Positions 1 through 7,016 of a stretch of DNA of 14,785 bases are shown here, piece by piece. The position numbers and the translations under genes were made by a program. How positions within the stretch are numbered: position 1 is the first letter of the stretch; every line of letters starts with the position of its first letter. Under the pieces are notes generated by a model, which did not search any database, had not been told where the DNA came from, and saw nothing but the letters and a program-made list of their open reading frames with translations. Origin of the DNA: Lachnospiraceae bacterium (GTDB lineage Bacteria; Bacillota; Clostridia; Lachnospirales; Lachnospiraceae); contig CAAGKE010000247.1 in assembly GCA_900770325.1 (NCBI GenBank), forward strand, positions 1-14,785. The letters are read 5' to 3'.

Positions 1-21
1 TACACGACGCTCTTCCGATCT
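1..21 (+). other. Residual Illumina adapter at contig end
   Basis: Bases 1-21 are identical to the last 21 bases of the TruSeq universal/read-1 primer, ending in ctcttccgatct. This is not genomic DNA. It shows that the window begins at an untrimmed contig terminus, so the downstream end of the cobalamin operon is cut by assembly and not by biology. Confidence 0.95.
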
Positions 22-39
22 CTTCTTTCAAGATGAAGC

Positions 40-111
40 TCATAAAACCGCCCTCTGAAGAGCTGCATGTCTCCCAGTATACAGCATCGAAAACCGCATC
101 TCATCAGGCAT
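40..111 (-). CDS. Putative 23-aa small ORF carrying the SMLYTGRHAAL repeat peptide
   Basis: A short frame starts at ATG 109-111 and stops at TGA 40-42. It contains the peptide FSMLYTGRHAALQRAVL. Its start overlaps the stop of the CobK-CbiE-CbiT gene by 8 nt (ATGCCTGA), and GGAG lies 6 nt upstream of the ATG inside the end of that gene. An internal ATG at 97-99 is an alternative start giving 19 aa. The same peptide occurs in a second small ORF at 12931-13062. Four of the six base differences between the copies are synonymous in this frame, which suggests selection on the peptide. Function is unknown. It may instead be an interspersed repeat that only looks coding. Confidence 0.3.
   Translation of the reverse strand: MPDEMRFSMLYTGRHAALQRAVL
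41..93 (-). repeat. Short interspersed repeat, copy 1 (53 bp)
   Basis: This segment matches 12986-13038 at 47 of 53 positions with no gaps, and all six differences are transitions. On the minus strand it can fold GCTGTAT with ATGCAGC (7 bp) around a 10-nt loop. It begins a few bases after the stop of the last cobalamin gene of the window. The second copy sits upstream of an unrelated operon, so it behaves as a dispersed element. Confidence 0.85.
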
Positions 112-2077
112 CGCCCGCTCCGGTGCAGGAGATCACATAGACCGGATTCTGTCCCATCATCATGTGATAAGAACCCACTTCTTTTGCCTTCCCTATGGAA
201 ACGCTGACCATGTCCACCCGCTCCACCGGAAGCTTTTTCATGCAGGCCACCGCCTCCGCCACCGTTTCCAGAGCGATTGCATTGATCACCACGCGGATCC
301 GGGGATTTTTCTTCAGCAGCAATCCCAGAATCTTTTCCAGGTTTCCGGAGGAACCGCCGATAAATGCGTGAGTCGGCTCCGGCAGGTCCTCCAGGGCATC
401 CGGTGCCAGTCCCTCTGTCACCTCCAGATTGGATACCCCGAACTTCCTTTTATTCTTTTCAATCAGGGAAACCGCTTCCCTGTTTTTTTCAATCGCATAT
501 ACTTTCCCATCGGATGCCTGTAAAGCCATTTCGATGGATACCGATCCGGTACCGGCCCCCACATCATAGATCACACTGTCTCTTTCCAATTCCAGCTTCG
601 ACAGAGAAATGCTGCGCACTTCACTTTTTGTCATGGGAACCTTATCCCGAAGGAAGCATTCATCCTCCAGGCCATGGGTCACCACCGTTTCCGGATGGGG
701 ATTTTCAATGAGTACCGCCGCCAGATCACCGATCTCTTGTTCCATCAGTTCTGCCGGCCTGCCGGACCACAGCTGTTCCTCCGGATAGGACAGCCTGCTT
801 CCCACATGGACCGTTACCTGTCCCAGGCCATATTCCTGCAATTCCCTGCAGAGCCGATGAAAGCTTTCCTGCTTTCCCACCAGGGCGAACACCTTTTCAT
901 GCGTCCGCACTGCCGCCACCAGATTCTGGCTTCTTCCATGAACACTCACCAGCTTCACATCGTCCCAGGCCATATGCAGCCGTCCGCACAGATACACCAC
1001 AGAGGAAATACCGCAGCAGATCTGCACCTCATCCTCCGGAAAGCTGTCCATCAGCTTTTTCGCGCCGCTGTAAAAGCCCACATCTCCGGACAGCAGAATC
1101 GCTGCTTTCTCATATTCCGGATGCTCCCTTAAAAAGCTTTTGATATTCTCCGCCAGATAAGCCGCGTATCTGGGCTTTGCCAGCCCATCCACCGCCTCCA
1201 GCATCCGTTTTGCTCCAATCAGCACATCCGCACTGCGGCAGGCCTCTAAAGCCTCCAGCGTCATATTTTCCAGTGTACCCATACCGATTCCGATCAGCGT
1301 AATTTTTCTTCTGCAGGAAATCTGCAGCTCTTCACAAAGGATCCTGCGGACCTCTCCCGCAGAATACCCCTCTTCTTTTAACGGACGGCCCACCACGATC
1401 AACTGGGCGCCTGCCCGTCTGGCTGCCCGGAGTTTTTCCGGAAAACCGCCGGTTTTACCGGACTCCTTTGTTACCAGAAATTTTGCGCCGGTCTGCTTTA
1501 GCATGGCATAATTTAATTCTTCTCCAAAGGGTCCCTGCATACAGATCAGATTTTTTCCCTGAAACCCCAGAGCTGCGCAGGCCTGCACCGCCTCCGGAGT
1601 GGAAAGCACCCGGGCAGTCACCCGTTCCCGATAATCCGGCAGTACCGTATACTTTGCCAGTTCCTTGCTTCCCGTAGCCGCCAGTACGGCCCCTTCCCTG
1701 GTTCTTAAGTATTCCACTGCCTCATCCACAGAATCTACAAAGATACAGCTTTCATCTGCCGTCTCTGACTCCCGCAGTAAGCGTAAATACCGGATTCCCG
1801 CCTTTTCACAGGCATTTCGGATATTCTCCGAAACCAGAGCTGCATAGGGGTGAGTACAGTCCGCCACCAGACTGACCTGCTGCCGACGGATCAATTCTTC
1901 CATCTCTTCCTGCGTCAGACGTCCCCGGTGTACCCGGTGTCCGGTGGTATGCCCGTCCAAAAGCTGCTCCCCATATTCGGTCGCCACACAAACATCACAG
2001 GATACCCCCTGACGGTCTAAAAATTCCGCAAGCTCCCGTCCCTCGGTGGTCCCTGCAAAAATCAGCAGATTATTCAT
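104..2077 (-). CDS. CobK-CbiE-CbiT three-domain fusion (cobalt-precorrin-6A reductase / C5- and C15-methyltransferase)
   Basis: A 657-aa cytoplasmic protein catalysing three steps of anaerobic corrin synthesis. Residues 1-252 match CobK/CbiJ, the NAD(P)H-dependent cobalt-precorrin-6A reductase, with start LLIFAGTTEGREL and typical motifs DCTHPYA and ATGSKEL. Residues 257-455 are a tetrapyrrole methyltransferase of the CbiE type (C5 methylation), with LIGIGMG at 261-267 and SGDVGFYSG near 330-338. Residues 460-657 are a CbiT-type methyltransferase (C15 methylation and decarboxylation of the C12 side chain), with the SAM-binding motif DVGAGTGS at 505-512. CbiE-CbiT fusions are known as CobL; here the reductase is fused in front. 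The ATG at 2075-2077 overlaps the end of cbiH by 8 nt (ATGAATAA), with GAGG 8 nt upstream. It is the last cobalamin gene visible before the contig end. Confidence 0.93.
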   Translation of the reverse strand: MNNLLIFAGTTEGRELAEFLDRQGVSCDVCVATEYGEQLLDGHTTGHRVHRGRLTQEEMEELIRRQQVSLVADCTHPYAALVSENIRNACEKAGIRYLRLLRESETADESCIFVDSVDEAVEYLRTREGAVLAATGSKELAKYTVLPDYRERVTARVLSTPEAVQACAALGFQGKNLICMQGPFGEELNYAMLKQTGAKFLVTKESGKTGGFPEKLRAARRAGAQLIVVGRPLKEEGYSAGEVRRILCEELQISCRRKITLIGIGMGTLENMTLEALEACRSADVLIGAKRMLEAVDGLAKPRYAAYLAENIKSFLREHPEYEKAAILLSGDVGFYSGAKKLMDSFPEDEVQICCGISSVVYLCGRLHMAWDDVKLVSVHGRSQNLVAAVRTHEKVFALVGKQESFHRLCRELQEYGLGQVTVHVGSRLSYPEEQLWSGRPAELMEQEIGDLAAVLIENPHPETVVTHGLEDECFLRDKVPMTKSEVRSISLSKLELERDSVIYDVGAGTGSVSIEMALQASDGKVYAIEKNREAVSLIEKNKRKFGVSNLEVTEGLAPDALEDLPEPTHAFIGGSSGNLEKILGLLLKKNPRIRVVINAIALETVAEAVACMKKLPVERVDMVSVSIGKAKEVGSYHMMMGQNPVYVISCTGAGDA

Positions 2078-2801
2078 AACGATATCCTCTCGGAGTCACC
2101 ATTTTCCCATTGATTTCCATTGTCTGGGAATTTCCCACAAAAACAGTGGTAAACATATCCACCTGCGTATCCCGAAGCTGGCTCAGCGGCAATACCTTTA
2201 CCACCTCACCCTCTCTTCCAATATTCATTACAAGGCCGCACACCGTTTCCGGAGCCTTGTACTGCATCATCAGATCGCAGGCCTTCTGCAGATAATCATG
2301 TCTTTTTTTACTGGAAGGATTATAAAGGCAGATGGAAAAATCCGCTTCCGAAGCCTTTAAAAGCCGCTGTTCGATTTTTTCCCAGGGAGTCAGCAGATCA
2401 CTGAGGCTGATCAGGCAAAAATCATGAATCAGAGGAGCTCCCAGCACCGCCGCACCGCTTAAGGCCGCTGTCACTCCGGGAATGACCTCCACTTCAATTT
2501 CCGGATAATTCCTTCCGATCTCCAGCATCAGTCCTGACATTCCGTAGACTCCTGCATCTCCGCTGCAGATCATTGCTACCGTTTTCCCCTTCTTTGCCTC
2601 TTCGAAGGCCAGCACACAGCGGTCTGCTTCCTTCCGCATAGGAGTGGTAAGAAACTCCTTATCCGGAAAATGATCCTTTACCAGGTCCACATATACGGTA
2701 TATCCCACGATCACATCACAGTTTTTCAGTGCCTGTACCGCACGGATCGTCATCTGTTCAAATTCGCCGGGGCCGATACCCACCACCATAATCTTATTCA
2801 A
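2070..2801 (-). CDS. cbiH: Cobalt-precorrin-3 (C17)-methyltransferase, ring-contracting
   Basis: A SAM-dependent tetrapyrrole methyltransferase of the CbiH/CobJ family that methylates C17 and drives ring contraction in the anaerobic pathway. Visible motifs are VVGIGPG near the N-terminus, CSGDAGVYGMSG, EVIPGVTAALSGAAVLGAPL, and LYNPSSKKR typical of CobJ/CbiH. I place the start at TTG 2799-2801 because a perfect AGGAGG lies 7 nt upstream, giving 243 aa and an N-terminus that fits the family. The next in-frame ATG (2787-2789) lacks a good ribosome-binding site and would trim the first strand. The start overlaps the cbiG stop by 8 nt (TTGAATAA), so translation is probably coupled. There is no attached ferredoxin-like domain. 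Confidence 0.93.
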   Translation of the reverse strand: MNKIMVVGIGPGEFEQMTIRAVQALKNCDVIVGYTVYVDLVKDHFPDKEFLTTPMRKEADRCVLAFEEAKKGKTVAMICSGDAGVYGMSGLMLEIGRNYPEIEVEVIPGVTAALSGAAVLGAPLIHDFCLISLSDLLTPWEKIEQRLLKASEADFSICLYNPSSKKRHDYLQKACDLMMQYKAPETVCGLVMNIGREGEVVKVLPLSQLRDTQVDMFTTVFVGNSQTMEINGKMVTPRGYRYE

Positions 2802-3993
2802 AGCAAATCCTCCTGTTCTCAAAAGCCACGGCCATTGTCATGCCGTTTTCCGCTGTCTTTTTCATAATCAAAGTCCCGTTTCCGCTTCCCAGGACCGCAC
2901 TTCTCTCACAAACATTATCTGCGCCCACCTGTCCGGCCACAAAAGGAGAAGCAGAAAAGCTCCCCGGAACCTGCATCAGTTCCTCTGCCGAAAAGGTCTC
3001 AAAAGGCAGTCCGTACTTTTCACAAAAATCCAGGATTCCCTGTTCTTCTGCCTTCCGGTCAATACTGCACACCTTTCTCAGCCCGTGAATGGAAATCCCC
3101 TGCTTTTCCAGCATACGCAGCACAAAAGCTTCCAGCTCTTCCAGGGTCTTTCCGCTGCGGCATCCAATCCCCAGCACGCCCCATCCTGGCACCAGCCAGA
3201 GTGTGTCCGTCTGCTGCTTATCCCGCAGCTCCGGCTTTCCTGAAACCCGGATCCGGCAGCTGCTCCAGGCAGCCTGCGCTCCGGATCCCCGGCTGTTCCC
3301 GTTCTGCCCGATAGCTGCTTTTTCTGGCAATGTGCCGCACTCATCATGCTGACAGGAAGCTGCTCCTTCCGGCAACATGCCGCAGCCGCTGTCTCCGGAA
3401 CGGATCCCCTGCTTCTCCTCCATCAAAAATAACTGAGACGGGAATTCCCCTTCCACCGGAAAGTCACTGTAGAATCCCACTCTCCGGCCATCCAGCAGAT
3501 CTGCTGATATCTGCTTTGCCAGCTTCATATCCGAGATCCAGAGGCCGTTTTTTCGCGCAAACACATCCACTGCAAACTTCCGGTTCAGATCGGTAGCAGT
3601 GGTAATCACAGGCACTGCCTCCAGTCCGTCCGCAATTCGGGAACAAAGCTCATTGGCTCCCCCGATATGACCGGACAGCAGCGAGATTACAAATTTCCCC
3701 TGCTCATCCACCGTTATCACCGCCGGATCCTTTGTTTTACTTTCCAGAAACGGAGCAATGCTGCGCACCGTGATCCCGACAGCTCCCACAAAAATCAGAG
3801 CATCGCAGCAGGAAAACTGCTCTCCGGTCCACTTTTTCAGCGGCTCCTCCATCTGTAAAATTCCTTCCGGCGGAAGATAATCCTTTTTCTTACACCAGAT
3901 ATCCGCTTTTTCTCCGGTCTGCTCCAGGATATACCGGATCCGCAAAGCAGTACGGCATCCCTGTGCCGTAAAACAAACCACTGCTGCTCTCAT
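2794..3993 (-). CDS. cbiG: Cobalt-precorrin-5A hydrolase
   Basis: CbiG opens the delta-lactone of cobalt-precorrin-5A and releases acetaldehyde, completing ring contraction. The 399-aa frame has the family's N-terminal domain (residues 1-125, with ALIFVGAVGITVRSIAP and SLLSGHIGGANEL), a central domain with ITTATDLN, and a C-terminal domain (from about 265) with VPGWGVLGIGCRSGK and FSASPFVAGQVGADNVCERSA. Between them, around residues 195-245, is a Gly/Ser/Cys-rich insert with an internal duplication (CGMLPEGAASC and CGTLPEKAAI, 15 residues apart). It is not part of the usual fold and is probably a flexible linker. It follows cbiF by 5 nt and overlaps the start of cbiH. Confidence 0.93.
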   Translation of the reverse strand: MRAAVVCFTAQGCRTALRIRYILEQTGEKADIWCKKKDYLPPEGILQMEEPLKKWTGEQFSCCDALIFVGAVGITVRSIAPFLESKTKDPAVITVDEQGKFVISLLSGHIGGANELCSRIADGLEAVPVITTATDLNRKFAVDVFARKNGLWISDMKLAKQISADLLDGRRVGFYSDFPVEGEFPSQLFLMEEKQGIRSGDSGCGMLPEGAASCQHDECGTLPEKAAIGQNGNSRGSGAQAAWSSCRIRVSGKPELRDKQQTDTLWLVPGWGVLGIGCRSGKTLEELEAFVLRMLEKQGISIHGLRKVCSIDRKAEEQGILDFCEKYGLPFETFSAEELMQVPGSFSASPFVAGQVGADNVCERSAVLGSGNGTLIMKKTAENGMTMAVAFENRRICFE

Positions 3994-3998
3994 ATGAT

Positions 3999-4772
3999 CT
4001 ACCTGTCCTGTTTCTTTATTTTTGCCTCCCGGAATTCCGTGGTAAACTCCGGATTATACAGATCTGACCGGCGATAATGGCTGTGACTGACCACATCACC
4101 CACAATAATCAGCGCAGTCTTCGTAATCTGATGCTCCCTGGCCGTAGCCGCCAGTGTATCCACCGTACAGGTATAAGCCTCCTCATCCTCCCAGGTCGCT
4201 TTATAAACGATAGCCGCAGGGGTATCTGCTTCATAGCCTCCGGCAATAAGCCGTTTTGACAATTCCTCCAGCATTCCGGTACTGAGGAAAACCACCATGG
4301 TAGCATGATGCGCCGCAAAAGCTGCAATGTCTTCCCGCTCCGGCACCGGTGTCCGCCCTGCCATACGGGTAATCACCACACTCTGGGAAACATCCGGCAG
4401 CGTATACTCCAGATTCAGCGCCGATGCTGCGCCGCAGAAGGAACTGACTCCGGGACAATAGTCATAATCGATTCCCTTTTCATCCAGAACATCCATCTGC
4501 TCCCGGATCGCCCCGTACAGACAGGGATCCCCCGTATGAAGCCGTACCGTTGTCTTTCCCTCTTCTTCTGCCCGAAGCATTACCTCCAGCACCTCTTCCA
4601 GTGTCATTCTGGCACTGTTATATACCTGACAGTCTTCTTTTTTATAGTCCAGAAGCTGCGGGTTCACCAGGGACCCCGCATAAATAATCACATCTGCCTC
4701 CTGCAAAAGCTTCATTCCGCGTACCGTAATCAAATCAGGAGCTCCTGACCCCGCCCCAACAAAATGTATCAT
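3999..4772 (-). CDS. cbiF: Cobalt-precorrin-4 (C11)-methyltransferase
   Basis: A 257-aa SAM-dependent tetrapyrrole methyltransferase of the CbiF/CobM family; it methylates C11 of cobalt-precorrin-4. Diagnostic features are the N-terminus IHFVGAGSGAPDLITVRG, YAGSLVNPQLL, HTGDPCLYGAIREQMD, and YCPGVSSFCGAASALNLEYTLP followed by SQSVVITRMAGRTPVP, a stretch characteristic of CobM/CbiF. The length is normal for the family. The start is ATG 4770-4772 with AGGAG 6 nt upstream. It lies 35 nt after cbiL and 5 nt before cbiG in the operon. Confidence 0.95.
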   Translation of the reverse strand: MIHFVGAGSGAPDLITVRGMKLLQEADVIIYAGSLVNPQLLDYKKEDCQVYNSARMTLEEVLEVMLRAEEEGKTTVRLHTGDPCLYGAIREQMDVLDEKGIDYDYCPGVSSFCGAASALNLEYTLPDVSQSVVITRMAGRTPVPEREDIAAFAAHHATMVVFLSTGMLEELSKRLIAGGYEADTPAAIVYKATWEDEEAYTCTVDTLAATAREHQITKTALIIVGDVVSHSHYRRSDLYNPEFTTEFREAKIKKQDR

Positions 4773-4807
4773 TTTTCTCTCCTTTCATTATAACAATGCC
4801 CTTCCAT

Positions 4808-5488
4808 TTATTCTTTCACGATAATCAGCGAGTAATAGCTGCTCTTTTCCGGGATCTCCTCTGCGGAGAGATAAACTTTTTCTCCCGGCATTCCACAGTT
4901 TTCCACCATCACTGCTTTCTCATCCATCCCCGTCACCAGCGCCTTTACCTGTTCCATTTTCTTTCCTGCTTTCATCAGCACTTTGGTACCGGGAAGCTTC
5001 AGTGCTTCTTCTATCTGATAAGAAGCCGGGATTACATGAAGCATTTCCGAATTTTCCACCAGCCCCATATCCAGCCGGGCCGCAGCAGCGCAGAAAGAAG
5101 TTATCCCACTGACGATCTCTGTCTCGTATCCCCTTTCCGCGATCCGTTTATGCACATATAAATAAGTGGAATATACGGTAGGATCCCCCAGAGTAAGAAA
5201 TGCCACCTGCTTTCCTTCCTTCAGATATGCCTCCACCCGGTCAGCCGCAGCCGCATGACTCTTCTCCAGCAGCTTTGGATCCTTGGTCATAGGCATAGCC
5301 ACCGGACACAACACCTTATCCTTCAGCTCCGGCACCGCCTGTACGGAAATCTGATAAGCCACTGTCTCCTGAGCCTTTTCTCCCGGCACAGCAATCACAT
5401 CGCTCTCCCGGATCAGCCGGACCGCTTTCAGCGTCAGAAGCTCCGGGTCTCCCGGACCGATCCCTACTCCATATAATTTTCCTGCCAT
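4808..5488 (-). CDS. cbiL: Cobalt-factor II / precorrin-2 C20-methyltransferase
   Basis: A SAM-dependent C20-methyltransferase (CbiL/CobI family), acting first among the ring methylations in this cluster. Motifs: KLYGVGIGPGDPELLTLKAV at the N-terminus, TLGDPTVYSTYLY, and EIVSGITSFCAAAARLDMGL. I choose ATG 5486-5488 (226 aa) because the family normally begins just before KLYGVG and a GAGG lies 8 nt upstream. The frame stays open to an ATG at 5552-5554 that overlaps the cbiD stop as ATGA and would add 22 mostly charged residues. That longer form is possible by coupling but unusual for the family. The alternative symbol cobI refers to the same activity. Confidence 0.92.
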   Translation of the reverse strand: MAGKLYGVGIGPGDPELLTLKAVRLIRESDVIAVPGEKAQETVAYQISVQAVPELKDKVLCPVAMPMTKDPKLLEKSHAAAADRVEAYLKEGKQVAFLTLGDPTVYSTYLYVHKRIAERGYETEIVSGITSFCAAAARLDMGLVENSEMLHVIPASYQIEEALKLPGTKVLMKAGKKMEQVKALVTGMDEKAVMVENCGMPGEKVYLSAEEIPEKSSYYSLIIVKE

Positions 5489-5550
5489 CTGTCCTACCTC
5501 TTTCTCCTTTTTTACTGTTCTCATTGTCCACAGTAACCTGGTTTTTCCGG

Positions 5551-6798
5551 TCATTTACCTTCTATCCGGCCTGACCGCTGTACGTTTTCTTCTGTCACTG
5601 CAAATCTTTTCAGCATATCATCGGCTCCCCGGGTCTGTGCCAGATAGCCGCAGGAGCTGGAAAAGATAATCGCTTCCGTCTCCAGCGCACCATTCACCCG
5701 GTGCTGCAGATACTCATGGATCCGTTCCGCCGCCAGATCCATGGCCTTCTGACGGATCCCCTGCTGTTCCATAATATCCAATGCCTCATCCGTGGTAATC
5801 GTATCCAGGATCCTGCAGGCTGTCTCCCGGTCTGCCCCGGCCCGCAGCGCAAAGGCCGCCATCAGCTCTGCCCTGGCATCCGCCTGGCGGGAATGGGTAT
5901 TCATGATTCCTCCTGCCACCTTGATAAATTTCCCCACGTGAGCCACAAATAAAATCCCCTTCACTCCCAGCTCTGCAGCTATATCCAGAGTCTCACCCAC
6001 ATAATTGCTGCATTTCATAGAAGCAGAAAGATCCACTGTCATTTCATTTTTCGTAAAGGTTTCCCCATAATTGCCCGGTGTAATGATAAGATACTCACGT
6101 CCATTGGCCGCCAGCATCTCCATTTCTACCCGGATACTGGCAATCAGCGCCTCCTCACTCATGGGCACCACAATACCGCTGGTACCCAGCACGGAAATAC
6201 CACCCTCGATCCCCAGTCTGGGATTAAACGTCTTTTTTGCAATCTCCGCACCCTGAGGTATGGAGATCTCAACATATAATCCGCCGCTGTATTCAAAATC
6301 AGCGCAGACCTCCTCCACAGCCTCCCGGATCATCCTCCGGGGAACCGGATTGATCGCAGCCTCCCCCACAGGAACCTGCAGTCCTTTTTTAGTCACCCGG
6401 CCCACGCCGATGCCTCCGTCAATCAGGATATCCGGTCTCTGGTCTCCGCCTTTCCCGGCATCATCTGCAAGATCCGCACGACAGGCCGCTTCCCGCCTGC
6501 TGACACTGGCAAAAACCAGTATGCCGTTTGTGGCATCCGGATCATCTCCCCCGTCCTTGCGCACCGCACAGGAAACCTGATTTTCCCGGATGGAGGCCTC
6601 CAGGACCTCCAGCTTCAGCAGAATCCCCTTGGGTGTCATCAGCGGAATCTCATGCACCACCGCCCGGGAAAAAAGCATGAGCGCCGCCGCCTTTGCAGCA
6701 GCCGCCGCGCAGGAGCCCGTCGTATAACCGCAGCGCAGCCGTTTGTGATTTTTCATCACATAGCAATTTTCAATGCCGGTTTCTATCATATCAGTCAT
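5551..6798 (-). CDS. cbiD: Cobalt-precorrin-5B (C1)-methyltransferase
   Basis: CbiD methylates C1 of cobalt-precorrin-5B. It is specific to the anaerobic pathway and unrelated in fold to the other methyltransferases here. The signature GYTTGSCAAAAAKAA is at residues 24-38, and further family stretches include ILIDGGIGVGRVTKKGLQVPVGEAAINPVPR, LGTSGIVVPMSEEALIASI and GVKGILFVAHVGKFIKVAGG, here cited only in part by motif. The start is ATG 6796-6798 (415 aa), with GGAGG 7 nt upstream. The frame is open 48 nt further upstream, but those codons lie inside the riboswitch terminator hairpin and are not coding. This is the first gene of the operon, so the riboswitch controls all six genes. Confidence 0.95.
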   Translation of the reverse strand: MTDMIETGIENCYVMKNHKRLRCGYTTGSCAAAAAKAAALMLFSRAVVHEIPLMTPKGILLKLEVLEASIRENQVSCAVRKDGGDDPDATNGILVFASVSRREAACRADLADDAGKGGDQRPDILIDGGIGVGRVTKKGLQVPVGEAAINPVPRRMIREAVEEVCADFEYSGGLYVEISIPQGAEIAKKTFNPRLGIEGGISVLGTSGIVVPMSEEALIASIRVEMEMLAANGREYLIITPGNYGETFTKNEMTVDLSASMKCSNYVGETLDIAAELGVKGILFVAHVGKFIKVAGGIMNTHSRQADARAELMAAFALRAGADRETACRILDTITTDEALDIMEQQGIRQKAMDLAAERIHEYLQHRVNGALETEAIIFSSSCGYLAQTRGADDMLKRFAVTEENVQRSGRIEGK

Positions 6799-6810
6799 AT
6801 GATTTCCTCC

Positions 6811-6841
6811 AAAAAAGCTGCTGCCCATCCCGGCAGCAGCT
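6811..6841 (-). terminator. Riboswitch-associated intrinsic terminator
   Basis: On the minus strand AGCTGCTGCC and GGCAGCAGCT form a perfect 10-bp stem around a 6-nt loop (GGGATG), followed immediately by a run of T. The last T abuts the GGAGG of cbiD, so the hairpin could both terminate transcription and limit ribosome access. It sits directly downstream of the cobalamin aptamer, as expected for its expression platform. Confidence 0.9.
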
Positions 6842-6854
6842 CCCACTCCTGCCG
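6831..6854 (-). promoter_or_regulatory. Candidate antiterminator pairing
   Basis: CGGCAG (6849-6854, read on minus) can pair with CTGCCG (6831-6836), which is the 5' arm and loop edge of the terminator, leaving a 12-nt loop. The two pairings cannot form together, giving a plausible ligand-dependent switch. This is read from complementarity only. Confidence 0.5.
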
Positions 6855-6966
6855 TCCCGCCGGTTTCCGCAGCGGCACAGCCCAGAGGTATCTGACTTCC
6901 CGGAAAACCTTCCGGTTACACAGTAACGGACTTGTTCAGGATTCCCACCTGATTCCCTCCTAAATT
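6842..6966 (-). promoter_or_regulatory. Cobalamin (B12) riboswitch aptamer
   Basis: The leader carries the conserved B12-box sequence GAAGTCAGATACC (6887-6899, minus) and, 5' of it, the core GGGAATCAGGTGGGAATCC. Visible helices are TCAGG/CCTGA (6936-6952), GTTAC/GTAAC around TGT (6915-6927) and CCGGAA/TTCCGG around GGTT (6900-6915). This is the pattern of Rfam cobalamin riboswitches, which repress B12 synthesis genes when coenzyme B12 is plentiful. The peripheral P1/P2 part looks short. Its position before cbiD and an intrinsic terminator fits feedback control of the operon. Confidence 0.9.
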
Positions 6967-6987
6967 ATCAAAATCTCTTAAAAAAAT

Positions 6988-7016
6988 ATTATATTATCAT
7001 TCCTTTCCTGTGTCAA
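6988..7016 (-). promoter_or_regulatory. Perfect sigma-70/SigA consensus promoter of the cob operon
   Basis: On the minus strand TTGACA (7011-7016) and TATAAT (6988-6993) are separated by exactly 17 bp. Transcription would start near 6979-6981, just before the riboswitch. The -35 box contains the TGA stop codon of the upstream Sel1-like gene. A full-consensus promoter suggests strong constitutive initiation, with control left to the riboswitch. Confidence 0.9.

Noticed and set aside
364..1132. Long plus-strand frames opposite the cobalamin genes
   Set aside because: They are rich in His, Pro, Cys and Ser as expected for antisense shadows, lack ribosome-binding sites, and oppose clear family matches.
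6799..6846. N-terminal extension of CbiD by 16 codons
   Set aside because: These codons are the terminator hairpin and T-run of the riboswitch. The ATG at 6798 has its own GGAGG, and the CbiD family starts there.
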